Source: Nigrospora sphaerica (taxonomy: Eukaryota > Ascomycota > Sordariomycetes > Amphisphaeriales > Apiosporaceae). From it: 64,000 bases of DNA. How positions within the stretch are numbered: the stretch's first letter is position 1; every line of letters starts with the position of its first letter. Both the position numbers and the translations under genes were made by a program. The stretch is from NCBI GenBank assembly GCA_018287875.1, contig JAGVVL010000018.1:3278501-3342500 (forward strand), given 5' to 3'. The notes beneath the pieces were generated by a model. The model worked only from the letters and a program-made list of their open reading frames with translations. It did not search any database and was not told the DNA's origin. Below are positions 11,757-24,242 of the stretch, piece by piece.

Positions 11757-14320
11757 TGCCCCTTTGCTCTGGGTGTGGCCATTGGGGCGGGGGGGCCAAG
11801 CTACCTCGAGAAAAGTATTGACAGCTGCACGCGCGCTTGCGCGTTGGCATCTATCTAGGTTAGCGGCAAGAGGAACAAACGAGCTGAAAGGGCAACTTTC
11901 GTTCCATCCCAGGTGGAGTCCGGCTTTGTTGGTTCATGGCCTCGACGACTTGGCTGGAGCGGGCCACACAAACGTGGATGCGCGACAGGGTCCCAGACGG
12001 GAGGCGGGAGCAGAGGAGAGGTATGGAGGCGGTTAGTGCACATATGCGGTCATCATGCTGTGCGATGAAGCAGACGTGTTTTGTCGGCAACGATGTCATG
12101 GGTAGCTCATAGGCTACGGCCCCAAGATCACCAGCGGTCACCGTAAGCAAAGCCCCCTGGGGGACGGGGAAGCGCTCCTTCCTGGGAAGCGCCTGTCCCG
12201 GGGCTGCTGGGACGAGGATCGTGTCGGACGGTAGATGCAAGCCCGGCGTGAAAAAAACGACAGAAAGCAAGAAACCGGGTCCGACGTGCGATGCCACCAG
12301 AAACGAGATGACGGCCAGGCACCCCAGGCACCCTTGTCCCACTAAGGCTGGCGCATGCAGGGTAACGAGATCCTGGGAAAGGGTTCTTTTGCGAGCCTGG
12401 CTCGCCTGGTAGGGCGCGAGGAGCGCATAAGCGTGACTCGTGTCCTTCCTAGAGCCAGCCCACATGCCAGCAGGTCTCCGGAATGGCAGGATGGGCGGGT
12501 CTGTCTCGGTTTCCACGGGCATGTTCCCCATGTCCTGCTGGGAATCCTCGCCGAGCAACTTGGCCCGAGGTAAAATGTAAGAGACTTTGATGGCTGACCT
12601 GTGTGGTCACCTTGCCAGCTTGCGGCCCGTCGTGCTGGTCATCACGCGCTACACCCAACAAACTGCCGTTACGAGCCCAGGATAGCGATTGTGGTAGATG
12701 CTGACAGTTGAGGGCAGCGGGCCAGGTCAGTGGCTCAGCCCAAGCAATGGAGACGCCTTGGCATCCTAGGAGTGACTGGTTGTTTTGTGGGTAGAGGTTA
12801 ACACCTCGACAACGAATAGCCGAGGAAGCACTGTGCCCGGCTTGCCGTCTGTGTGCCTGCCTGCCCGTCCGCCCGCCTCGTTGGACTCACCGGCAGACGT
12901 GAAGATGCTAGCGACGGCTAGCAGATCGGGCAGATGTCGGCACCGGCCCCCCCGGCGGTTACATGTTTGCTACTGGGCGGGCCCGGCCAAGTCAGCCGTA
13001 GCCTCAACGCGAAGTGACCACACCAGACCTGCAGGCTGGGGCTAGACAAGCAAGCAGCCATGCGGCACTGCGGCAGTAGAGACGGTTCCCAGTCTGCGGG
13101 TATGGAGCGTAGGGGCGTGGCATTCCGGCCTATCAAGGCTTGTGCGTCTCCTGCACTGGCAATCGAGGTGACCACGGCGGGCGTTGTACGACCGCCGATC
13201 GGGACGAATCAGCATCGGAAACCCCATCTGGACGCTGCACTGCCTGGCTGCCGCCGACGAGCTGATTCACGATTGGGAGCACGACGGTGCTTTTTTCTCT
13301 CCTGGTGTGCCGTGGCTGTGACGCCCGTGCCGACTGGGGAAAACGTTCAAGGGAAGTCTTCTAGAAGGCGGTAGTGGCGACGATATTGGCTGGGAAGACT
13401 CTAGCTGAGCTGATGTGAGCCCTTGTACGTAGCTTGCGCCGCCACGTCGGCGTCGGTGCTGAAGCGGCGCCGAACGTTCCAAAGTGGATGAATGAATGGA
13501 GACGCAGTGTGAGTGCGAGCCGACCTCTACTTGTCGCCAGACTGGAGTATTCCATGTTCCTCGTGATGGTACGTACGATCCGTATCCATCCACCCCGGGA
13601 TGTGGGCGATGGGGAAAGGATACGAAGAGGGGAAGGCGTGCTGAATCACACGGCAGGGAAGGCCCGGCCATAGCAACACCAGCTCACGAAATAGGCAGCA
13701 GCGACGGCGAGGGCGCCAAGAAGCCTTCATAGCATCGGATTGCATTACCACACCGCTTGCTCGCTGTTACCGGGCCAGGTACGACCTGCCGGGTTACAAG
13801 CTTTTACAAGCTACCGCTTGGGGTTCGCTGCTGGCAGTGCGGCTCTGTTCGTAACGAGACCAGCAAGAGCTAGGAATCGCCCATTTCACTTATCTTTTCC
13901 TGGCGGTGCTACCCAAGCCGCAAAGCCACCACGGGATGGCGCAATACGATGCCATGCTATGCGAGCGAGACCGGATCTCTCCTCCTCGTATCGAAACACG
14001 GATAGGGCTTGGCTAGCCATTCTCCCCCTTCTCTCTGCACGTCAATAGGGAAGAGGTTAGGTAAGACGTAAGGGGGGTATGTCCTGTCCGAACCGGACGC
14101 CCGTTGTCTTTCCGGATGTGCGAATTAGGCACTGCGAGGTTGCCTGTCCCTCTCCGCTTCTGCATGCATCTCACCCACCCCCATGCAGGCTGGCTCCGTG
14201 CAGGTGCGGCACCGTCAGGTCCGAGCCTGTGATATTCAAAATATCGCTTGCTTCTATGCCCGCCAGATTGGGCACCATAGATGTCATGCATACCATGCAC
14301 CCACCATGCACAACACACCC

Positions 14321-14346
14321 ATACACACACACACACAGAGAGAGAG
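14321..14346. repeat. CA/GA dinucleotide microsatellite
   Basis: A short run of CA units passes directly into GA units in non-coding DNA. Confidence 0.8.
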
Positions 14347-17300
14347 ACAACTACATACACCAGGTACGTATGTACATCTCATATATGCACGTTCCCAGAA
14401 AATAAACTACCACGGTATGACGCGTTGCGCTGACTGGGGCCCTTGAGGTACCGACAACGTTGTGTGTGTGTGGCTGTGTGTCGCGCCGAAGAGGCCGGCG
14501 TGCAGCTGAACAGACTCGCCCGATTATGGACACGCTTCCCGTCCTCATGTCTCGGTCCATCCCCGACCCAATTCGGGGACTCGGCGTGTCACCTCGCACC
14601 AAGGGAAGCACACGCAGGTCTCTGACGAGAGGTGGCAACTGCTTGCTAATCCCATGACAAACGTGGTGCGCTCCCCAAATACCCAAATAGACACGGGTAC
14701 CAGTTACGACATCTGTCGTGGTCAGCCATTGCCGTCCAAGACCGGAACATGGAGTGCATGGCAAGTGGCTGGCGGGGGTTTGCGAGATTCCAAGCCCTCG
14801 CAGCGCCGTGAGGTGGGGCGAGGGGCCTGGAGGCTCCCCCAGCAGACTTTCGAGGGCCAAACGCCAGCTGAAAGAAGCACCTAGCGAAGGGCCCGGGTTA
14901 GCCTATTGGCTTGTTTTCAGCAGCGTTTTAGCCTATCAGTTGACCCCCCCAGCTGGCGAGCTGGGGTGGGTACGTTCCCGAACATTGGGGACCGAGGCCT
15001 GGTTCGTTCTGGATTTATCGTTCGTTCACCTACGGCGACGCCATCTTCTTCGGCCGCGCGTGTCTTCGTACCCGTAAAGTCAGCCCAGCCTCGTCGCCGA
15101 TCGTTGCCGATCCCCAGGAGAGCCTCGTCGGTGCCGTCCTCGCCGCTTTCGCCGTCGCTGCGCGGGTTCGCCATACACCGCGTCAGCGAGTCGCGCCCGG
15201 CTAGCGTTACGAGTTCAGCCGCGCAGCTTCTGCCCTTCGGCCCCAGAAGCAGAAAACCCTTGCCAGGCATGGCACGGCACATGGCCAAGATTCGCTCCCA
15301 CCCAGTCCGCGGCACTGCGTCGTCGGCAGCCACCCCAACGCCATCGCGAATCATCCTAGCTGGGCGACACTGCCCAAGCACCTACCTCAACATGCAGGGC
15401 CGGCTGGCCGGCCGTCTGCGTGCCGCCCCCACCACCACGACCTTTCAGCTCCCAATGACAATGCCCAACAGCCTACAGCCCGTGAGGATCGCCACCTACT
15501 ACCGCCCGGCTAACCAGACCCTTCTGCCCGGCAGTAGCCTTCTCCCATCCGATGTAGGCGGGCCAGGTCTATTATTGTCACCGACACGCTTAGGTAACCC
15601 TGGCAGGGGAGACCCGGCAGCAACTCGCCGGCCGTAAGATGATGCCCCTTGAGATCGCCCACTTCTTGGCGCGCCCGCCGCAGGCACCTTGATTACCTTC
15701 CATGAATCCCCCCACATACACCGCCTGTAGAATCGAGCTGAGAACCGGCCATGAACAAACATCACGATCAGCCAGAGCCAATAATGCCAGATTGCCCCCC
15801 GTCCAACGCGGACTAAGGACAAGCATACATGTTTGTACACCATCACGAGCCGAGCTGTATACACTACACGCCTACGCAACCGCTCCCAGCCACTCGTTCG
15901 CCTCCGTCAACGTTTCATTACGTCTGACGACGCAACATTCGCCCTTCCCCTGACCGCCTTCGAAGAGGGCATTCGTCTGGCCCTCTTGCATTCACTCTCT
16001 CTACTCCTTTCTTTCTTCCGCCAGCCGTTACCACCGTGACGCATCAACCTTGTTGCGCGCTACCGTAGCATTGCCACCGAGGATACGGACACACCCCCGG
16101 CGTTCTGTTCACGCACGCGGCCGCGTTCTCGGGATGCCAAGGGATTATGCACCTCATGTCCGAAGGCGTGTGCCCGCTCGCATACAACCTGCCCGATACG
16201 GATATGGGGTCGGGGTCCGCATGGGTTGGCGCCAGAACCTATTTGCAGTTATCGTGCAGCCATGTACCGATTGGCCCATGGCGACAATAGCCAGCGGAGT
16301 ACGGCCGACCTGCCTGTCCACGCGCATCACTCACATATGCATCTTCTCGGTATATCGATTGGCTTTAGTAGCAAGATTGTCAACACGAGCCTCGTGTGCT
16401 CCATATGGCGAGCAAGGCAGGCAACCCAGCCTGATCCTACCCAGGCACCTAGATTTTCCTTGTTCGGTTTGTAAGCAATCCCAGCTGCACGTTGGCGGTA
16501 AAAAAACACATTGGCGCTTAGGCCCCCAATACCAAGTCTCACCGCCACCGCTTGTATGACCCGGAGAGGCAATAAGTCCAACAACCGCAGCCCAACAGCA
16601 GTACGGGCAGCCAACGACCGAACACTGCCGAATTACCACCCCGGCCCTTCCATCGCCCAAGCGATCACGGCGGCGTTTTACTACTCACCGACCGAATCAC
16701 TCCACAATGGCCCCTTTCGCCGCTCTGACTGGTACAAGTGTCGGTCAAGCTTGACGGTCCTGTCACTCTGCTGTCTATTCCTCCCTCAGCCCTATGCGGG
16801 GCTCAGGATCAACTGCAGCTACGAATAGGCGCGAACCCCTCTGCACCCATTTTGTGTGACGGGTGAGCCGGCATGCTTGGACTCTTGGCATCCCCGACCT
16901 CCAGCCTGCCTTGATTGTGTGGTCAATTCGGCGGCCGAAGACAGTGGTATTTGGGTCTAGATTGCGCCGCCGCCTCGCGCCATGAAGAGAAAGAAAACGG
17001 TCTGGCCTGAGCTTTCGTTCTTGATTCTCCTACGCAAAAGCATGGTGGATCCGGGATCCCGATGCTGACACGCTAGCTCCCGCGCTGTGATTGGCCTATG
17101 ATGTTTCTGCAAGGACCTACAAGGACCTGCCCGGCGCGGGGACACTCGCAAGCCTCCCTTGCATCCTAGGACATGTGAGATCGTCAGGAACTCGATTACT
17201 CCATGCTCTACGGCGTGGGGAGCTTCTGCTGCCCTCGCCGGGTTGCGGCGAGTTACCGGGAAGCCGGGTCGGGCTTGGCGTGAGCCGGCCCTTGGCCATG

Positions 17301-20300
17301 ACGTGCTGAGCCTGCTGAACCGCTCGGCTTCTTACAGGCTGAAATACGAGCTCAGGGCCTGGTAATCATCAACCCGTGTAACATGCCCACGGCATGGGAT
17401 ACCTCGGTCACCCCAAAAACCGCAGTCACGGGATCCTCGGCAGAACGTGACGCACTTCGCAGACATTTATGACCGACTGCCTCAACCACTGCTCGAAAGG
17501 GCGGGTTTCCATGCAACTTCACTGAGAAATGGACTTTATTGGGCTGTATACGAGCTGAACCGAGTGGGTTGAGATTCCTGTCGACGTGGCAGGTTATGGG
17601 TAAGAATGACCGAATCTGTGATCCTCAACTTACTAATAATGACCGACTTTTTACTTCATATTCCTACACCAGGCGAAGCAGCCGTGGTCACCACTTCAGC
17701 CGGCTGACGTAGGCTTATTACTGTTTCGCCCGTACGGGTACATGGGAAGCCGCTATGCCGTGTCCCAGAGCCTGGTGACTCGAGAGTCGACAGTGAGCCC
17801 ACAATGAGGGTGCCGTGGCCGAGTTGCTGAGTGGCCGGAGTTTCTCTCTGCCACTCACGCGGCACTGAAAATAAAGACCAAGATATAGGGATCAGGGGTA
17901 GAGCCATTGTGGAGTCTTCTCTCCATGTGCTTGTCACCATTTCATCTCAAAGTATACTTCTGGAAGGCTTACAAAGCTGCTATCGGGCAAGTATTCCGCC
18001 GATATCGTCAGGTGAGATGAAAAATCATGCATTCTAACTACTAACAATGTCTTACCCAAATAAAACGGTTGCTGATGGCAGGAACCTACGGGTTCAAGCA
18101 GCCGACCCTCACATCGGGGCATGATCTGATAGTGAAACCAACTCATGGGCACAGCAACTTCGCATTTGGCCTTGCCCACTACCCACGGGAATTTGTCAGC
18201 ATCCTCTCCATCCTTCCGCGTTCTATGTCGAAGAAGCATCTGATTACTGTGCTGCCACGACGGAGGAACGGCGGAGATAAGATAACGTGCGAGATACCGT
18301 GGTCATCCTGCCTTTGGGGTGTTTTCCGCTGACCCCTTCTTGGCCCGCCAGCCCTTAGGCGACGGGCACTAGCAAGGGCCAGGGGGGGAACCCTTCAAGG
18401 AGACAGGGGGTGGCCAGCACCGGAAGAGGGAGCGTCGTAAATAGTCGTGGCGCGAAGGATTCGCAATTGCGGGCTAGGCGCCCACGTCGGCCTGCGGGAT
18501 TTGCGCCATCCCCAGTTCCAGATGCCGCGAGGCTGGTAGAAAACTTAAGGCTCAACTGATAGGATTCCCGCCTTAATCGAACCCACCGAGGACTTCCAGC
18601 CTAACGGGGAGGGCAGATCAAAAAGGGGCGGGTTGGCAGACATCTATTGGCACGGTACCGAACGATCTGAGCGAAACAATGATATGTCCGGGCGACGAGG
18701 CACGCGCGCGGCCCCCCATAAAAGAGGAAAATGAGAGCGAGGCAGAATCGGTGCGTTGGTTAAGCGGACAGGCTCAACTATCGCGAGGGGCGTAACATGC
18801 ACCGCCGATAGCGCTGACGAGGCTTTCAACTCTTCTCCCCCCCTTTTTCTCCGCCCGACGGCTTACAACCACCTGATCTGCACATAAGCCTATCCGTCTA
18901 CCCGTCATCCTCATCACTCGTGCTAGCGTGCTGAGGGGAAGGGTGGGTTTTCTAGAACGTCCTCCGCTCAAAACCCGGCCCAACAATTTCCACCCGGTGG
19001 CTCCGTCAGCACGCCCGATCCTCTCGGCTTACTACGCAGGGGTTGGTGCAGGTGACCCGACACCGAAGCCCAATGGGCCGAAAAGCAACTTCCGCATTAT
19101 TTCCCCCTCGACCTCCCCCTTTCCCCCCCCCGCGCTCTCAATCGCCGGCGCGCCGGGGTTCTACAACGGAAGAAAAGCAATCAAAAACCGTATACCCAGG
19201 GCCTCCGTCAGAGACAGTAAAATTCCCCGGCAGGGCCCCGTTTCCCGCCCTCTTTGCTTGCCAGCCCCAGTGGCCCAAACCTCCACCCTAACTCCCACTC
19301 CTGCTCTCGCAGTGAGGACAAAATGAGGGGGAAAGGCAAAGACAAAGTCGGGCGAGGAAGGAGCAGAAGCTCTCAGCCGACAGAAGAGAAAGGGGTTTAT
19401 CAAACCGGTGGGACAAAGGGGAGTTGGCGAAAGCGACGGGGACGGATGATAAGAAGCGTACAATTTTTACGGATCTTGCAGGGGCAGTGCGATAACGGAC
19501 TGGCTTTGAGCACGGAGAAGAATAGGGAAAAGAGATTACGCATCTCAGTTGAATATGTACCGCGGTAGATAATGAACCGGACCGCTAAATCCACTTAGGG
19601 CTACAGCGTGACGGAAGAGAGATGGAGGCGTTTTCTTAATACCGGCGCCCAAGGGAAAAGGAGGGGGGGGGTGACTCGGTTCCTCTTCCCCGCCTACCAC
19701 CCGTCCACACCCTCTTTTCCTTTTTTTTGTTACCGGTCGGGACCACGTGAGACCCCCCAAAACCCGAGCCTCTGGTACGCCATCAGTAATCTGTCGTTGG
19801 TATAGGTGGGTGTACGTGTACGTGTGCTGTTCGGTTTGGCTCTTGGCGCGGTGCAAATAACCTCCCACACCAACCCCGCCGGCCCACCAAGACATGGCCG
19901 AGCGGCGAATCGGCGGCATCCGGAACGCCCGCTCGTGCGGAGCAAGGCGTTCGGCGTGCGCGGACGCTTCGTATAAACGCACTTGACGAAGCTGCGCGGC
20001 AGAGATTGAGGGGCTTGATAGTGATAGACGGACAGCACGACAGAACCCGGAGTGAAAACGTCTTGGGGTATGGGACCGTTGAAAAGCGTCCGTTTCACGT
20101 AAGGGCGTGTGTTGGATTTTTTTTCCTCTTAAAAAAACGCATGGCCCCGGGGCTGCTCGGTTTACCACCGAGTGATGGGGACAAAGACTGGGCTTCGGCG
20201 CTGGAATGCTGACCCTTTTACCCCGGGTGGTTTTTTTCCTTTTGAAGAGAACACGTGATTTTTTTTGGAGTTTATGAGAGAGAAAAAGGGGAGTCATGGC

Positions 20301-20913
20301 ATATGTAAGACCAGATTGGCTGCTACTGTTGGTCTTTGCTGCTACGGCCTGGGCGAACAAAGAAGAAGGCCTCTACCAAACTGTTCCGACGTCGGTTCTT
20401 TCTCGCTTCTTGACACATCGGCCGAGCCTTCTTATCACCAACAATCTACTGTCTCCCACGCGGGAAAATCCCCTTTTCGGCTTTTGCAAAGTGACACGGC
20501 GTGTATGCAGGGCCGTCTTGGGCCTCCTATTTTACGTTGGCTCCGAATGTATGACATGGCAGAGGAAGCGAGATGGGCACGAGAAAAGAAAGATGCAGAA
20601 CAAACACCGGCCTGCTGTTCACATGAGAAGCATGGCCTCTTTGTCCACTCGACTTTTCGTTCGCCTCACCCGCTCTATATCTCGGGGCTACGCCCGGCCT
20701 CACCACCAGGGTTTGTTTCAAGCTTCTTCATCGTGCATTTTGCGCCTCCTTGACTGCTGGACAGTTGCTTCACCCGTCTTTCTCTATGCTGGCGCCCCAG
20801 TTGGATCGCGTGGTGTGACTCAACGCCCCCTCTCTGGTCCGTGAGGCCAAAAGCCTTGGCGATTTCACAGTCCCCGTGGGATCGCATCGCTACCTACGCT
20901 AGAGTGAACACTC

Positions 20914-22641
20914 ATGTGGAGGCAGATTTATAATTGGATAACGCGATCCGAAAGCGGCGAAGCTTTTGAAGCAACTGATTCACGTATCGAAAAGGGATTC
21001 GGTGTGCAGGAAAACACACAAGTACCGACAGAGAAACCGCTTGTCTTGAGACCCGAAGCATCTGGTTCGTCCAGCACAACTGCAGCACGTCTCGAAGAGG
21101 AGCCCCCCGCCGAGGTCCGTTGCGGTTTCGTCGCGATACCCAGAAACTTACGGGTTGTGAACCCCTCTGAGCACCACTCGGTGAAAGGGACAGTCGAGTC
21201 CACAACCCACGGGGAAAGCGGCACAGCTGAACATAGCGGCACACAGCGCGCCGGCAGCTACCTGCGTAGAGGTTCCCAAGGCTCTGTCGACGGCAACTCG
21301 ATACGGGGACAGCCGTTTCATACAGACAGGTCGCAACCCGGGTCGATAAGACCGCAAACCTCTTCGAGTTCCTCACAGGCGTCCAAGTACCCTATTCCGG
21401 GGAGCTTCCCGCCCACAAGTGCCAGTGCGGAAACTTGGTGCTCGGGCGCGCTGCCACTGCCTACGCGGCCAAGTTCACCAAGGCAGCCCAGTTTCGTTGC
21501 CCAAGGACAGGCCACTTGGGCAAACTACGAGACAGAAGAGCTGTATACAAGCCCGACAGCTGCGCAGGAGACTAATATTGACCCCGGCCAGTTACTTGAA
21601 ACAGAAAGGCCCTTATCAATACACTCCGACCACACTGCTGGACAGCCTTTCCTTGGCCCCAAACCTAGTAGTATCTCATACCCACCTTCTATTTCTGCGC
21701 CGAGTCGAAGATCCTCGGCCGTACTCGGCCCCTTAACTCACCACAGAGATCCGGCCACTTCGGTCAGTGCTCCGAGTAACTCAAGCGCCGTCAACCTTCC
21801 AGCACAATCTCCTGGTCCGGTCGACCCAAGCAGGGCTCCCCGCGATCCATCAGATCCGAGTAACGCGAACACTTCCAGTCCGCCCTTCCCAACCCCCGAT
21901 AGGGCCGATTCAAGCCCGTCCCCGGACAACCAATCAAGGCCCAGCACCTCCAACACCGTCGCCCCCCCCCCCCCCGCCCCATCTCCTAGCCAGGGCAACC
22001 CGAGTCCTGCTCCCGACGGTCCGTCTAGCAGTTGCCCGGCCGAAGCCGAGCCTTGTTTCCACAGTCTGCCCATGGCGCCCTGGCCGCACATTGAGGCTTT
22101 CCTCCGCGACGTCGGGGACGCGCACCCCCTGGGCCGCGGCGGGTACGTGCTCGAGTTGGTGCTGCGGGTGCTGCAGCTCAAGGTGACGGCCAGCATCGCA
22201 GGGGCGGTGCTGGTGACGGCGCTCACCTTCGCGGGCAGCCACGGCGTCGTCTACGGGTGCCTGGCGATTCCGGTCGGCCTCACGTACCTCCTCACGCCGC
22301 TCGCCCTCGTCAGGCCCGCGAGTTTCGAGAGCCCCGCGTACTTCCTCGCCGAGGTCGTCGACGCCGCCGCCTGGCTCGCCTACGTCATCCCGATCCGGAC
22401 GAATCTGCTCGGCGGCGCCGGCGGCCTCGATACCCTGCAGCCCCCCCGGTCCCTCGAGGGCGCCGCCGACCGCACCCTGCTGTGGTCCGGCGTCGGCGCC
22501 TGCTGCGTCAACTGGGTTTTCGTGTTCTTGCGCGGCGTGCTGTGCCTCGTGGGCCGCGCCAAGGGCCTCTCGACGCGCGTCGGCCGCCTCGTGGGCTCGG
22601 CCAAGATGAAAACCATACGGCAGCCCGTGGCCGACGTTTAG
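20914..22641 (+). CDS. Multi-pass membrane protein with long disordered N-terminus, function unknown
   Basis: A 575-codon frame from ATG to TAG. Residues 1-385 are rich in Ser, Pro and Thr, with a poly-Pro tract near 350, and look disordered. The C-terminal third is well-formed coding sequence with strong GC3 bias. It has four hydrophobic segments near 423-445, 447-463, 474-492 and 517-540, and ends in a basic cytosolic tail. A compact four-helix arrangement resembles MARVEL-type fungal membrane proteins, but no diagnostic motif is visible. The N-terminal half has a different, less biased composition. The true start could therefore lie further in, or an upstream intron could be missed; MAPWPHIEAF near residue 386 is an alternative internal Met. 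Confidence 0.65.
   Translation: MWRQIYNWITRSESGEAFEATDSRIEKGFGVQENTQVPTEKPLVLRPEASGSSSTTAARLEEEPPAEVRCGFVAIPRNLRVVNPSEHHSVKGTVESTTHGESGTAEHSGTQRAGSYLRRGSQGSVDGNSIRGQPFHTDRSQPGSIRPQTSSSSSQASKYPIPGSFPPTSASAETWCSGALPLPTRPSSPRQPSFVAQGQATWANYETEELYTSPTAAQETNIDPGQLLETERPLSIHSDHTAGQPFLGPKPSSISYPPSISAPSRRSSAVLGPLTHHRDPATSVSAPSNSSAVNLPAQSPGPVDPSRAPRDPSDPSNANTSSPPFPTPDRADSSPSPDNQSRPSTSNTVAPPPPAPSPSQGNPSPAPDGPSSSCPAEAEPCFHSLPMAPWPHIEAFLRDVGDAHPLGRGGYVLELVLRVLQLKVTASIAGAVLVTALTFAGSHGVVYGCLAIPVGLTYLLTPLALVRPASFESPAYFLAEVVDAAAWLAYVIPIRTNLLGGAGGLDTLQPPRSLEGAADRTLLWSGVGACCVNWVFVFLRGVLCLVGRAKGLSTRVGRLVGSAKMKTIRQPVADV
21962..21975 (+). repeat. Run of 14 C coding for proline
   Basis: A homopolymer inside the multi-pass membrane-protein frame, read as Pro codons. 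An indel here would shift the frame, so its length bears on whether the N- and C-terminal parts are really one protein. Confidence 0.85.
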
Positions 22642-23453
22642 CAATCAGCCCTCGACAGCTGGCCTACGTAGGTATATAGGGGCTTAGACGCCCGAAAAGT
22701 CCTTGGTGGTTTGGGGGGTCGGTTGAGAAAACGGGTTGGCGGTGGGAATTCGTATGGAGTGTCATTTTTGTCTACCAAAGTACTGAAACCGCTGTGAAAC
22801 TGCCGAATTCCTCTAGGCCCTGATTCCTACTGCCGAGACGCAGCTTGTTGGCTATGCAAAGCTACAAAATATGGCACGGCGTTTTATAGTAGCTCGTGAA
22901 GAGTTCCCAGCAACGTACCCGATCTCAGTAAATACCTCTTAGCTTGGGGGACAAGTGAGAGCCTTTGGTCTGACACGAGGGTCTTTACGGTGCAAAGCTT
23001 CCCTGGACCGGCAAGGAGATATCGGAATAAAAATATTAAAATCCACTGACCCGACCTTCCCAGCAGAACTACAGAGTCCCCCCTTTCCTTCCCTGACGGA
23101 CTATTGGAAATACAGGTTCCCACTCCAGCGAGAAACCAGACCAATGAAACACACCGGGATTACCAACCCAGGTTGGAGAGCCGTAATTCTACATGTCACC
23201 GATGACAACGAGACGTTCCTTCTGATACGGCCTGAAAGAGATCGATACTCCGAACCGGAAATATGCATCACACGGACCCCCCATCTCCCCAAACCCGAAA
23301 GCACGCCAAGACACCTGCCTATGCCGAGCCCACGGGCGACCGCTCACCACCCCCCGGCGTCCCCCTAGCAATGCCCCCCTGCCCCCTTTACCCGCCGCAG
23401 CCGGGAAGCCGAAGGTGGTGGGCAACAGTCTGCGTGGACAGGGTTGCGTCCCC

Positions 23454-23468
23454 GGGGGGGGGGGGGGG
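23454..23468. repeat. Homopolymer run of 15 G
   Basis: An uninterrupted run of guanines in intergenic DNA, followed by a further G-rich segment. It could form a G-quadruplex on the plus strand and is a place where sequencing length errors are likely. Confidence 0.9.
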
Positions 23469-24182
23469 AGGTAGGGTTTTTCGAGTGCCGTGTGGGCCCG
23501 CGAGGTGTGGGCGCTGACGGCGGTACAGGGCGAAGATAGGGCGAGGAAAGAGAGAGCGGAGAGGAGGGACGGGGAAAAGACATATTAGCCCCGGGGAAAA
23601 AAAAAAGACAAAAACCCACCCACGCCCCCAAATCTCGCGTCAGCGCCCCGCGGCCGCTGACCACGGTTCTAGCTTCGCATGACCTGGCGCGTGGCCGCGG
23701 CAGTTTCGTTTCCTTCTTCTTCTTTCTTTCTGAAACACGTACGGGGTGGAGAAACGCGCGTGGGTGCGTGGCAGATGCAGAGAAGGGGGGAGAGGGGGAG
23801 GGATCCGGATGTCCTTTCTTGGGGACTGTGCTTATCGGATGGGAACAAAGCACGTGGGCAAGGCATTTCCGGCTGACGGGGAGAGGAAGTGGGCGGCGCG
23901 TGGGGCCAAGGCAGGCCCCGCGGTGAAGGCCCGGTCGTATTTGGGGAGGGGTTGTTACGGCTGACGGGCGAAGCATCGCGGGGGTTTTATTTGCGAGGTG
24001 GTACGACGAGGGTGGAGAAAGAGCTCCGGCGACAACCTCGCGAAACCATGACCAGCACATGTTTTTGCGGGCGACGAAGAGAAGCGTCCCCTCTTCCTTT
24101 CTGCCGTCCGAGCCCGCGGGGTTTGGAGGACCACCGCGTTCCCTTCCCCCCCTCCCCTCGGGGTGATGGCTCCTGACCGATT

Positions 24183-24242
24183 CTCGGCCCCGCCCACGAC
24201 GCCTCGGCCCCGCCCAAGGCGTCTCGGCCCCCGTCCCTCGTG
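24183..24242. repeat. Three tandem copies of a 20-bp CTCGGCCCCGCCC repeat
   Basis: Copies start at 24183, 24203 and 24223. The first two are nearly identical and the third has diverged at its end. They lie in intergenic DNA. Confidence 0.8.

Larger units (their letters stand above)
10830..20913. other. Ten-kilobase gene-poor stretch
   Basis: No reading frame here has a recognisable domain, a coding-like composition or a sound exon structure. The longest frames (14906-15637 plus, 11860-12558 minus, 19545-20360 minus, 20296-20844 plus) are Arg/Ser/Pro-rich mixtures typical of chance frames in GC-rich DNA. Simple repeats occur at about 11.73, 14.32 and 14.46 kb. Two intron-like elements lie at 17.60-17.67 and 18.01-18.08 kb (described separately). 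Confidence 0.5.

Noticed and set aside
14906..15637. 243-codon plus-strand frame
   Set aside because: Ser/Arg/Pro-rich with no domain; starts and ends without regulatory signs. Could be reconsidered with RNA data.
19545..20360. 271-codon minus-strand frame
   Set aside because: No domain and a chance-like mix of residues; its N-terminus is not like a leader peptide.
20296..20844. 182-codon plus-strand frame with a signal-peptide-like start (LLLLVFAATAWA)
   Set aside because: The rest lacks the cysteine pattern or composition of a secreted protein; the hydrophobic start alone is weak evidence.
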